NCBI GenBank assembly: GCA_002353635.1
Contig: DEKA01000005.1
Span: forward strand, 24,603 to 88,602
Direction: 5' to 3'
DNA from: Lachnospiraceae bacterium UBA2734
Lineage (GTDB): Bacteria; Bacillota; Clostridia; Lachnospirales; Lachnospiraceae
Length of the DNA: 64,000 bases
Made by a program: the position numbers and the translations under genes. A model generated the notes under the pieces. It saw nothing but the letters and a program-made list of their open reading frames with translations, did not search any database and was not told where the DNA came from. Positions 36,218-44,477 of this stretch are shown in pieces (positions within the stretch are counted from its first letter, which is position 1; each line of letters starts with the position of its first letter).

Positions 36218-36807
36218 TGTCTACTCTGAGTAAAATGGTGATCATCATTATCGGTATGATCACAGTTAACAACTATCCTCTGTCCCAGTTCCTTGGCATC
36301 TGCCCGTTCCTCGGCGTGTCCACGGATCTGAACAGTGCAACAGGTATGGGCGTCGCCGTTACCTTCGTCATGACGCTCGCCACAATCGTTACATGGCCTC
36401 TGCAGATCTTCGTGCTGGATAAACTCGGCATCGGATATCTCCAGACCGTAGCTTTCATTCTGATCATTGCGGCTCTCGTACAGTTCATCGAGATGTTCAT
36501 GAAGAAGAATATGCCTGCCCTCTACAAGAGCATGGGTATTTATCTTCCCCTCATCACAACGAACTGCGCAGTTCTCGGTGTCTGCATCAGCAACCTGGAC
36601 AAGGAATACAACTTCTTCGAGTCCGTTGCACAGGCATTCGGCGGCGGACTTGGCTTCTGGTTCGCTCTCTGCATAATGGCAGGTGTCCGCTCCAAACTGG
36701 TTGATCAGTCCAGAATCCCGAAGTCCTTCCATGGTGTTCCGATCGTACTGACGACGGCATCCATTCTCTCCCTGGCCTTCCTCGGATTCTCCGGCATGTT
36801 CTCATGA
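36217..36807 (+). CDS. rnfA: Electron transport complex subunit RnfA
   Basis: Six-helix membrane subunit homologous to NqrE. NNYPLSQFLGICPFLGVS and LPLITTNCAVLG carry the conserved cysteines of the intramembrane cluster shared with RnfE. At 196 residues the length is standard. GAGGAGG just beyond its end serves rnfB. Confidence 0.97.
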   Translation: MSTLSKMVIIIIGMITVNNYPLSQFLGICPFLGVSTDLNSATGMGVAVTFVMTLATIVTWPLQIFVLDKLGIGYLQTVAFILIIAALVQFIEMFMKKNMPALYKSMGIYLPLITTNCAVLGVCISNLDKEYNFFESVAQAFGGGLGFWFALCIMAGVRSKLVDQSRIPKSFHGVPIVLTTASILSLAFLGFSGMFS

Positions 36808-36820
36808 GAGGAGGAGAAGA

Positions 36821-37660
36821 ATGAACTTAGTTATCATTGCAGTAGTTTTACTGCTCATCATTGGTCTTGTGGCCGGCATTCTTCTTTCCTTTGCCAGCAA
36901 GATTTTTGAGGTCAAGGAAGATCAGCTCTTCATCGATCTTCGTGCACAGCTCCCCGGTGCCAACTGCGGCGGCTGCGGCTTTGCAGGATGCGATGATTAC
37001 GCACATGCACTGGCAGCCGGCGGCAAGAGCGGAGACACACCCTGCAACAAGTGTGCTGTAGGCGGTCCCGCTGTAGCTGAGAAGCTCGCGCAGATTCTTG
37101 GCACTTCTGCAGGTGCTGAGGAGAAGATGGTTTCGTTCGTTGCCTGCAACGGCACAAACGAGAACGCGCAGAAGCTCTATGAGTACAAGGGAATCGACAG
37201 CTGCAAGGCTGCGAAGACGCTCTTCGGCGGCACAAAGGCCTGCAAGTACGGCTGCATCGGTCTTGGCGACTGCGTAGATGCCTGCCAGTTCGACGCCATC
37301 CACATCATTGACGGTGTGGCTGTAGTCGGCAGAGACTACTGCACAGCATGTCAGGCCTGCATCAAGGTCTGCCCGCAGAACCTGATCTCTCTGAAGCCTT
37401 ACAACGAGATCGTTACCGTGAAGTGCTCCAACAAGGATCTCGGCCGCGCCGCCATGGCAGTCTGCAAGACATCCTGCATCGCCTGCCACATGTGCGAGAG
37501 AACCTGCCAGCATGACGCTGTGCATGTCATCGACAATGTTGCCATTATCGATCCCGCAAAGTGCGTCGGCTGCGGCGACTGCGCTGCGAAGTGCCCGAAG
37601 CACGCGATCCTCGACCTCAAGGCCAAGGAGCACGCGGAAGCAAAGGGTGCTACGGCTTAA
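36821..37660 (+). CDS. rnfB: Electron transport complex subunit RnfB
   Basis: Ferredoxin-accepting subunit. An N-terminal membrane helix (about residues 3-25) is followed by the 4Fe-4S domain GANCGGCGFAGCDDYA near residue 48, then several further cluster sites: CIGLGDCVDACQ, CTACQACIKVCP, CIACHMCERTCQ and CVGCGDCAAKCP. This multi-cluster form is usual in Clostridia and longer than the enterobacterial one. It is the last gene before a strong terminator. Confidence 0.97.
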   Translation: MNLVIIAVVLLLIIGLVAGILLSFASKIFEVKEDQLFIDLRAQLPGANCGGCGFAGCDDYAHALAAGGKSGDTPCNKCAVGGPAVAEKLAQILGTSAGAEEKMVSFVACNGTNENAQKLYEYKGIDSCKAAKTLFGGTKACKYGCIGLGDCVDACQFDAIHIIDGVAVVGRDYCTACQACIKVCPQNLISLKPYNEIVTVKCSNKDLGRAAMAVCKTSCIACHMCERTCQHDAVHVIDNVAIIDPAKCVGCGDCAAKCPKHAILDLKAKEHAEAKGATA

Positions 37661-37693
37661 TCATTTCCGGACAGTCATCTTTATGTTATGATG

Positions 37694-37726
37694 GGACCGG
37701 CACGGTAATCGTGCCGGTCCTTTTTT
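37694..37726 (+). terminator. Rho-independent terminator of the rnf operon
   Basis: GGACCGGCACG and CGTGCCGGTCC form a perfect 11-bp stem around a 5-base loop, directly followed by six T residues, 34 bases after the rnfB stop. Confidence 0.93.
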
Positions 37727-37751
37727 CAACTTGCAGATTATCGGGGGGGTT

Positions 37752-39323
37752 ATGGAACTCTATTCTTTAAGGTTTTTTACCTTTCTCATCCTGTCTCTGC
37801 TGGCATATTACCTGGCGGGATTTATAAGGCCGAAGGCGCAGTGGTGCGTTCTTCTGTGTGCGAGTCTCATCTCTTACCTGATCGTGAATGCGCACAGCAT
37901 GATTTTTATTCTCTCAACGGCATTGACGGTCTGGGCAGGCGCCATGTGGCTGTCGTCTCTCTCCCGAAGACGTGACCTTGCAGAAAAAAGTGCTGTGGAC
38001 CGTGCGGGACGAAAGGCAGTGAGAGAGCGCTATGCAGGAAAGAGAAGGCTTGTTTTCCTGCTGGTGCTGGCGGTCAATCTCGGAATTCTCTGCTATATCA
38101 AGTATTGGAATGTCATTCTGGGGCATCTGCGCATCCACCATGGACTCAGCAGTCTTCTCCTGCCGCTTGGCATCTCTTTCTATACCTTCCAATCCCTTGG
38201 CTATCTCATCGACATCTATTATGACAAATACGAGTGTGAGAGGAATCCCTTCCGCTTCCTTCTCTTCGTATCCTACTTCCCGCAGCTGATCCAGGGACCG
38301 ATCAACAGATTCAACAACATACAAAAAGATTTATTCAGTGCGCATAAGCCGGACACGGAGATGTTCAGGCTGGCCATCCTCTATATGGGATACGGATATC
38401 TGAAGAAATGCGCCATTGCGGACATGATGTCGCCCATGATCGCCGGCATTTTTGACAAACCGGATCCGAATGTACCGGGGGCTGCCGTTCTTTTTGGCAT
38501 TCTGTCGTATTCGGTGCAGCAGTACTGCGACTTCTCCGGAGGAATCGACATTGTTCTTGGCGTCTCGATGCTCTTTGGCATACGAATGACGCCGAACTTC
38601 AGACAGCCTTATTTTTCTGTGTCTCTGGCCGATTTCTGGCGCAGATGGCACATCACGCTGGGCACATGGATGAGGGATTACGTCTTTTATCCGTTTGCCG
38701 TCACCAGGCCCATGCAGAACCTTGGAAAATATGCGAAGAAGCACTTCGGCCGCCATGCCGGAAGAACGCTTCCTGCATGTATTGCCAACCTCCTGGTTTT
38801 CTTTCTCGTAGGTCTCTGGCACGGTGCCGAGACGCATTATCTTCTCTGGGGCATTTACAACGGCCTTGTCATCGCAGCCAGTGACCTCTTCAAGCCCGCG
38901 TTCCAGAAATTGAACGGACTGCTGCACATCCGCGAAGAGAGCAGCGGAATGTATATTTTCCGCATCATCAGGACCTTTGTTATCGTAAACATCGGATGGT
39001 TTTTCGATCGGATCACGGATTTTTCCTACTGCAGAACATGTTTTCTCAACGTCTTCAGGCACTTCGACCTCGCGGGGGCGAAGGACTTCATCTATGCCGT
39101 CGGCAACGACGGGTGGGTCTTTGCCTACCGGCTCGCCGCTGCGTGCCTTGTCTTTGTTTTCATCATCAGTGTGCTGAAGGAGCGGAAAATCAAGGTGGAG
39201 GAGGGAATTCTCCATCTGGCCCTGCCGCTTCGCTGGCTCCTGTATGTCTGTGTCATCGCGGCAGTTCTGTGGTCATTTACGGTCGTTGGCATTGCGCGGG
39301 GATTTATGTATGCGAATTTTTAG
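37752..39323 (+). CDS. MBOAT family membrane O-acyltransferase (AlgI/DltB/PatA-like)
   Basis: Polytopic acyltransferase that moves acyl groups across the membrane to extracellular glycans. The conserved histidine is in LVGLWHGAETHYLLWGIYNG near residue 355, and FSYFPQLIQGPINRF and FSGGIDIVLGVSMLFG are also diagnostic. About eleven helices over 523 residues. The ATG at 37752 is preferred to an upstream TTG because a G-rich Shine-Dalgarno-like run directly precedes it. It is the first gene after the rnf terminator and overlaps an SGNH-like gene, the usual partner that finishes acyl transfer outside. Confidence 0.92.
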   Translation: MELYSLRFFTFLILSLLAYYLAGFIRPKAQWCVLLCASLISYLIVNAHSMIFILSTALTVWAGAMWLSSLSRRRDLAEKSAVDRAGRKAVRERYAGKRRLVFLLVLAVNLGILCYIKYWNVILGHLRIHHGLSSLLLPLGISFYTFQSLGYLIDIYYDKYECERNPFRFLLFVSYFPQLIQGPINRFNNIQKDLFSAHKPDTEMFRLAILYMGYGYLKKCAIADMMSPMIAGIFDKPDPNVPGAAVLFGILSYSVQQYCDFSGGIDIVLGVSMLFGIRMTPNFRQPYFSVSLADFWRRWHITLGTWMRDYVFYPFAVTRPMQNLGKYAKKHFGRHAGRTLPACIANLLVFFLVGLWHGAETHYLLWGIYNGLVIAASDLFKPAFQKLNGLLHIREESSGMYIFRIIRTFVIVNIGWFFDRITDFSYCRTCFLNVFRHFDLAGAKDFIYAVGNDGWVFAYRLAAACLVFVFIISVLKERKIKVEEGILHLALPLRWLLYVCVIAAVLWSFTVVGIARGFMYANF

Positions 39324-40461
39324 TCAGAAACCTTTTCGGAAGAGGCTGATTGCGGGGTTCATTGTCCTTCTGATTCTTTTGAACTATGCGGCTGGTTTTT
39401 TTATGGAGCCCATGGTCACTGCGGCAGATGTCATGTGGCAGGATTTCAGAAGGCAGAAACAGCTTGACACCGTATATGTTGGTTCTTCTTTCTGCAGAGC
39501 TTCGTTCAATCCGTATATAATCGACAATATCCTTGGCACGGACAGTTTCAATATGGGCACTTCGTCGCAGACGATCGATGAGTCGCTTATTTCCGTGAGG
39601 GATGCAGTGCGCACTTACCATGTGAAGACTGTGATCTACGGCGTGGGATTCTACAATTTCGATGCGCTGACCAACAAAAATGTCAATGCAAAGGTGGGGT
39701 TCCGGCGCGCTATGGAGAAGTCAATGTCTCTGCCGCAGGCGCTGCGGTCCAAATGGGAGTTTGTGACAGGCAGAGATGAGTTCAGTGATCCGCTCTCGGT
39801 GAATTATTTCTTTCCATGGCTGTATAATCATATCGATTTCAACGATCCGGATGCCTATGAGGACAATATTGAGTATAAGCTGAGCGGAAAGAGCGTCCTG
39901 CAGATAGCAGCGCAGAAGGAAAAATTCCGTTTCTATAGAGGAAAAGGATTTCTTGTCAAGGACGGTGTCATCGATTACAGCAATATTGAGGATACGGGAA
40001 AGGATCTGTATGATAATCATCCGGATCCCGTGACCATGCGCAAAATGGATGAACTGTGCAGGTATTGCAGAGAAAACGGTGTCTCCCTCATTGTTGTACA
40101 GACGCCAAAAACCGCTGTGGATGTGACGAGCTACGGTGAGCAGTACATGAGAGAGAGCAGGGAACTGGAGCAGTTCTTTGCACAGCGGGGCGCGCAGTAC
40201 TACGACTTCAATCTGATCAAGCCCTCTGTCTACCAGCCGCAGCCGGATGATTTCGAAGATTTTGAGCATTTGAACGAGAAAGGCAGCTCTGCGTTCAGCA
40301 CTGCCTTTGCGAATTTTCTGAGAGGGCACAGTGAGGATGAGAGAAGAAATCTGTTCTGGCGCGACTGGGCTGCCTATACGAGTTCACTTCAGCAGACGGG
40401 AACAATGATTTACGGGGGAAGGAGTGGAGATGGAAAGGTTAAATGCATTCCTGCACGATAG
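39310..40461 (+). CDS. SGNH/DltD-like membrane-anchored acyl-transfer partner
   Basis: One N-terminal membrane helix (about residues 10-30) followed by an extracytoplasmic domain. VYVGSSFCRASFNP near residue 57 looks like the GDSL/SGNH serine block, and DFEDFEHLNEKGSSAFS near residue 317 resembles the C-terminal Asp-x-x-His block. It therefore fits the AlgJ/AlgX/DltD/PatB group that works with MBOAT proteins in glycan O-acetylation. The ATG at 39310 overlaps the MBOAT gene by 14 bases, with GGGG eight bases upstream; an earlier in-frame start would overlap by 80. Catalytic roles are inferred from motifs. Confidence 0.75.
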   Translation: MRIFSQKPFRKRLIAGFIVLLILLNYAAGFFMEPMVTAADVMWQDFRRQKQLDTVYVGSSFCRASFNPYIIDNILGTDSFNMGTSSQTIDESLISVRDAVRTYHVKTVIYGVGFYNFDALTNKNVNAKVGFRRAMEKSMSLPQALRSKWEFVTGRDEFSDPLSVNYFFPWLYNHIDFNDPDAYEDNIEYKLSGKSVLQIAAQKEKFRFYRGKGFLVKDGVIDYSNIEDTGKDLYDNHPDPVTMRKMDELCRYCRENGVSLIVVQTPKTAVDVTSYGEQYMRESRELEQFFAQRGAQYYDFNLIKPSVYQPQPDDFEDFEHLNEKGSSAFSTAFANFLRGHSEDERRNLFWRDWAAYTSSLQQTGTMIYGGRSGDGKVKCIPAR

Positions 40462-42121
40462 AATTCTGGCGGTATGTCTGATTACGGCTGCGGTTGCAGG
40501 TACCGTCAGCAGCGGCCTGCAGTTCTTCAATACGTATCTCATGGTTGACGGTGCCCTGCACGAGTTCGAAATCGGATCCGGCACGATCTCCATGGAGAGA
40601 TGGTTTCTGGAGGTGTACCGACTCCTGGATAAATATCTGGGCGAGGGCACTTATGGTCTTCCTCTTTTCAACGGCGCCATCTCTCTCCTGTGTCTTGGAC
40701 TGGCTTCCTACTGCGTCTGCAGAATATTCGGTGTTGCACGGACGGGAGCAGCTGTTATGATCAGCGTGCTCCTCACAGTCTTTCCTTCTGTCAACTTCAC
40801 CTTCATGTACTGGTTCTGTGCGATGCCTTTTATGGTGACCATTTTCCTCTCTGCGCTTGGAGCCCTCATCCTGTGCAGGGAGAAGAGAGGGCCGGCCGCG
40901 TGGATCGTCTCAGCTCTGCTGTGCATCTGCGGCATTGCGACGTATCAGGGGTATATTCCTTTTTTCCTGAGTCTTATTCTGTTCTTCGCATTCTTTGACA
41001 CCTGCAGCAAAGAGAAGAGTACAGTTTCCATCCTGAAAGAGTGTGTCTATTATCTCTCTTGGGGATGCGGTGTATTGGCTGGTTATCTGGGCCTTAGCAG
41101 ACTGTTTCTGCTCATCACGCACACACCGCTTGCCCACTATAAAGGCCTGGGGGAGCATATTCCGATCCTGAATTACAGATTCAGGGTGCGCTATGCGCTC
41201 TTTGAATTCTTTGATCCAGGGCACTACAGGGAATACAGCAAAGATTACTTCTTCTTTTACGGCGGCATGAAGCCATTCTACATCATTACTATTGCGCTGA
41301 TGTTCGCTCTCATGCTGTATATGATTTTCAGAGTGAGACGCAGTGCTGTGCAGTACATTTATCTGCTCCTCATTACGGCTGCATCGCCTGTCATGATCAA
41401 CCTGGTTTTTGTGATGTCTAACCAGTGGTACCTCTACCCGCTGACACAGTACGCGGAGGTGATCCCATATGTCGTTCTCGTTATTCTTTTAGAGAGGCTC
41501 TCCGGTGCAGTGTCCGGCAGGGATACAGAGGAGAACGATCTGACCGATGTTGCCGATGCAATACGGAGGCTTGCGGAACACGAGGTAATAACATCTCTTC
41601 CGGCCAGTGTGCGTACTGCGGAGGGCGGACATGTCTCTGCGAAGACGGAAAGAGCAGTCAGATTCGTGTGCGGCTTTGGAACAGCGGTTCTCGTCATCTC
41701 GTCCGTTCTCTTTATCCGCTTCAACAATGTAACGAATCTCAAGCTCGACCTGATGCAGTCAGAGGCGAAGAGCTATTACACGACACTGTCCGCAAGGATA
41801 CAGATGACAGAGGGCTATAAGGATGATTTTCCGGTGGTCTATATCGGCGGTCAGAAAAAGGAAGATCTGAACTGGAGCAAGGTACCTCAGCTGGACTGGA
41901 TCCGGAATTTTCCCGCGAACTGGGACGATGTCGTCAATGACAACTCCTGGCAGCTCTTCATGAATTATTGGTGCGGATTTGACCCCACAGTCCTGGATGA
42001 CGAGGAGAGTGCAGCCTACGCGCAGAAGCCGGAGGTGCAGAGTATGCCGTGTTACCCTGACGACGGTTCAATCAAGGTGATAGACGGCGCAGTGGTCGTG
42101 AAATTTGCGGATGTGCAGTGA
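40430..42121 (+). CDS. GtrII-type glucosyltransferase domain membrane protein
   Basis: Member of the Glucos_trans_II group, GT-C-like membrane proteins that add glucose from polyprenyl-phosphate-glucose to surface polysaccharides. The N-terminal SSGLQFFNTYLMVDGALHEFEIGSGTISMERWF region and FTFMYWFCAMPFMVTIFLSALG are typical. About eleven helices. A hydrophilic insert at about residues 362-410 (RDTEENDLTDVADAIRR...) interrupts the last helices, and a short external C-terminal domain follows. GGAG six bases before the ATG at 40430 selects this start over a GTG at 40424. It overlaps the upstream gene by 32 bases. Confidence 0.8.
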   Translation: MERLNAFLHDRILAVCLITAAVAGTVSSGLQFFNTYLMVDGALHEFEIGSGTISMERWFLEVYRLLDKYLGEGTYGLPLFNGAISLLCLGLASYCVCRIFGVARTGAAVMISVLLTVFPSVNFTFMYWFCAMPFMVTIFLSALGALILCREKRGPAAWIVSALLCICGIATYQGYIPFFLSLILFFAFFDTCSKEKSTVSILKECVYYLSWGCGVLAGYLGLSRLFLLITHTPLAHYKGLGEHIPILNYRFRVRYALFEFFDPGHYREYSKDYFFFYGGMKPFYIITIALMFALMLYMIFRVRRSAVQYIYLLLITAASPVMINLVFVMSNQWYLYPLTQYAEVIPYVVLVILLERLSGAVSGRDTEENDLTDVADAIRRLAEHEVITSLPASVRTAEGGHVSAKTERAVRFVCGFGTAVLVISSVLFIRFNNVTNLKLDLMQSEAKSYYTTLSARIQMTEGYKDDFPVVYIGGQKKEDLNWSKVPQLDWIRNFPANWDDVVNDNSWQLFMNYWCGFDPTVLDDEESAAYAQKPEVQSMPCYPDDGSIKVIDGAVVVKFADVQ

Positions 42122-42168
42122 AGAATCAGGACTTATCAGAAGCTTGATCCAGTGCACAGAATAAGGTT

Positions 42169-44406
42169 TTGAAGCAATACCGCCTGACTTTTGAAAAAAG
42201 ACAACAGATTTACAGCAGCGAGGACGTTAGGCTGATTACAGCATCAACTGATAAGGGCAATATGCATATATTCATTGACTTGGCTGAGAAAATCATCATC
42301 TTCCTTTCAGGAATGATCATAGTATGGCTCTTTTTGACAGCAGGATTTTCTACGACAGTGATTTCTGACACGGAACTGGCGTATTATCTGCGTGACAACA
42401 TGCTGCTGAACATACTGTTTCTGCTGCTATTCACGGCAGCAGTCCTCCTGCTGTGGAAAAAATGGCCGATTTTCAGGCGAATAATCGAACGGATCAGCCG
42501 GGATGAAAGATATGCCTTCATGATCAGAAGACTTCTGCTGTCTGTCATTTTTCTCATTGGTTTTACTTTTATTTTCCTTGCGCAGCGCACGCCTGTCGCG
42601 GACCAATATTCCTGCGCAGCAACTGCTGGAGAAATTCTCGACCGCAATTATGAGAGTTTTTCAGCAGGAGGGTATCTTAACAAATACCCCAATCAGATCG
42701 GCATCATCTGGATTTTCTCTCTCATAGAAAGGCTCGCCGGCACAGAGAATTACCTTGCGCTGCAGCTGCTTAATGTTATTTCTCTCACTCTGTTTTACAG
42801 AGCATTATCGAAAATAACGGACCTCTTCAGCAGTGACTGGCTTGCCGGGACAGCTGTCATCTTTTCCGGGATGATGTTTATTCCTGCGTATTTCTATACA
42901 ACTTTTGTCTATGGAACATTGATCGGACTTTTCTTTGCTGCCAATGGATTTTACTGGTGCCTGCTGTTTGAGAGAGATAAAAAGGCCTTTCAGGCGGTGC
43001 TGATGGCAGTTTTTCTGGCGCTTTCTATTGTATCTAAGAGCAACTACCTGATCTTTGTCACAGGTATTCTGATTTATGAGCTCATTACGCTGCTTTCCAG
43101 CAGAAAAGTGAGATCTGTTATTGCTGTTTGTCTGATTGCCCTTGTTCTTTTGGGGACCAGCAGGGGTGTTGCCGGTGCAACCGCAGGTCTGACCGGCCAA
43201 ACTCTCGCAGATGGGGTATCAAAATGGTCTTGGGTTGCCATGGGACTGCAGCAAGATGGGGATGATCACAGCCCAGGCTGGTACAACGGATACAATGCGA
43301 GAACATTTGAGGAGACTGACTTTGATACAGAGGCGGAGACGGAAAAGGCAAAGGCGAATGTGAAAGAGAGCCTTACCGCGTTTGCGGCTCATCCAGGAGA
43401 TGCACTTAAATTTTTTTCAGCAAAAAACGCATCGCAGTGGAACTGTCCGGACTTTCAGGGAATCAGCATCAATCAGGGAATGAATTCGAGCGGAAAATTG
43501 TCTGGTCTGATGAGTCAGATGTTCAGCCTGAGAGGGGTCATGCTGATGTTGAATACAGCCGGTCCCCTGTATGAACTTCTGGTTACAGGACTTCTTTTGG
43601 AATTGATTCTGGGAAGAAAGGCAGGGAACAGTCATCCTGAATTTATCGCATTCAAGGTTATTCTGATCGGCGGCTTTGTCTTTCACACATTTTGGGAGGC
43701 AAAGGCACAGTACACACTGCCCTATATCATGCTGGTGATTCCGGTCAGTATCTGCGGATGGGAGCTTTGCTTCAAGCGCTTAAGCGTTATTTCCGCTGTC
43801 AGTGGGAGTGCCCCCTCGGCAGGCATCTTCTCTCTATGGGTGAAAAGCTGGCTGATCGGGCTGGCAGCGGTCATCGCAGTTGTTCAGTCCGGGCTTTTTC
43901 CTCCGTTGAACATCCTTTTTCTTCGCGATTCAAAGGACACCATTAATACTGTTAAGTATGCAACACCTCTTGTTCTGCCGGAAGGGCAATATGAACTTCT
44001 GGCGCCTGCATCTCAGGGGAATATGGAGATTGCTGCTGACAACAATCCGGTGAATGGCACTGAACAGCTGTACATACGGCCGGTTTCACAGAATGGCGAA
44101 TCGTCAGAATGCCTGATTACGCTGATTCATTCAAGCGAATGGGACAGGCAGTATCTGCAGCTGGATGCAGATGGAATGCTGCTGGAAGTGCCGGATGATC
44201 ATATGGATGACGGACAGATCGTTCAGTCCGGTGAACAAAGCAATTCGCCGTATGAGAGATGGAGAATATACCTGTGCGCTGATGGAACCTGCCGTATTAT
44301 GATGGCAGAGAAGGCTCTGACATTTAATGAAGAAGGGCAGTACCTGTATATTACGGAATGGAAGGATATGCCGCAGCAGCACTGGATTCTGCAGGCGGCG
44401 AAGTGA
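42169..44406 (+). CDS. GT-C-like membrane protein with C-terminal beta-trefoil (ricin-type) domain, copy 1
   Basis: About twelve helices in the first 590 residues, with LAQRTPVADQYSCAATAGE in the first large external loop, then a soluble C-terminal part of about 150 residues. The tail has repeated Q-x-W-like ends, ERWRIYLCADGTCRIM, LTFNEEGQYLYI and QQHWILQ, typical of ricin-B lectin trefoils. It is a close paralogue of the next gene along its whole length. The start is a TTG at 42169; an ATG at 42262 after AAGGG is an alternative. The DNA is visibly richer in A/T than the second copy. It probably glycosylates a surface acceptor, with the trefoil binding sugar; this is inferred. Confidence 0.7.
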   Translation: MKQYRLTFEKRQQIYSSEDVRLITASTDKGNMHIFIDLAEKIIIFLSGMIIVWLFLTAGFSTTVISDTELAYYLRDNMLLNILFLLLFTAAVLLLWKKWPIFRRIIERISRDERYAFMIRRLLLSVIFLIGFTFIFLAQRTPVADQYSCAATAGEILDRNYESFSAGGYLNKYPNQIGIIWIFSLIERLAGTENYLALQLLNVISLTLFYRALSKITDLFSSDWLAGTAVIFSGMMFIPAYFYTTFVYGTLIGLFFAANGFYWCLLFERDKKAFQAVLMAVFLALSIVSKSNYLIFVTGILIYELITLLSSRKVRSVIAVCLIALVLLGTSRGVAGATAGLTGQTLADGVSKWSWVAMGLQQDGDDHSPGWYNGYNARTFEETDFDTEAETEKAKANVKESLTAFAAHPGDALKFFSAKNASQWNCPDFQGISINQGMNSSGKLSGLMSQMFSLRGVMLMLNTAGPLYELLVTGLLLELILGRKAGNSHPEFIAFKVILIGGFVFHTFWEAKAQYTLPYIMLVIPVSICGWELCFKRLSVISAVSGSAPSAGIFSLWVKSWLIGLAAVIAVVQSGLFPPLNILFLRDSKDTINTVKYATPLVLPEGQYELLAPASQGNMEIAADNNPVNGTEQLYIRPVSQNGESSECLITLIHSSEWDRQYLQLDADGMLLEVPDDHMDDGQIVQSGEQSNSPYERWRIYLCADGTCRIMMAEKALTFNEEGQYLYITEWKDMPQQHWILQAAK

Positions 44407-44477
44407 GTACCTGCCTGTATGAAATGGTTGGAATTCTGCAGAATTGGAAACTCCTGACAAAAGAAATGTGATTTTAT

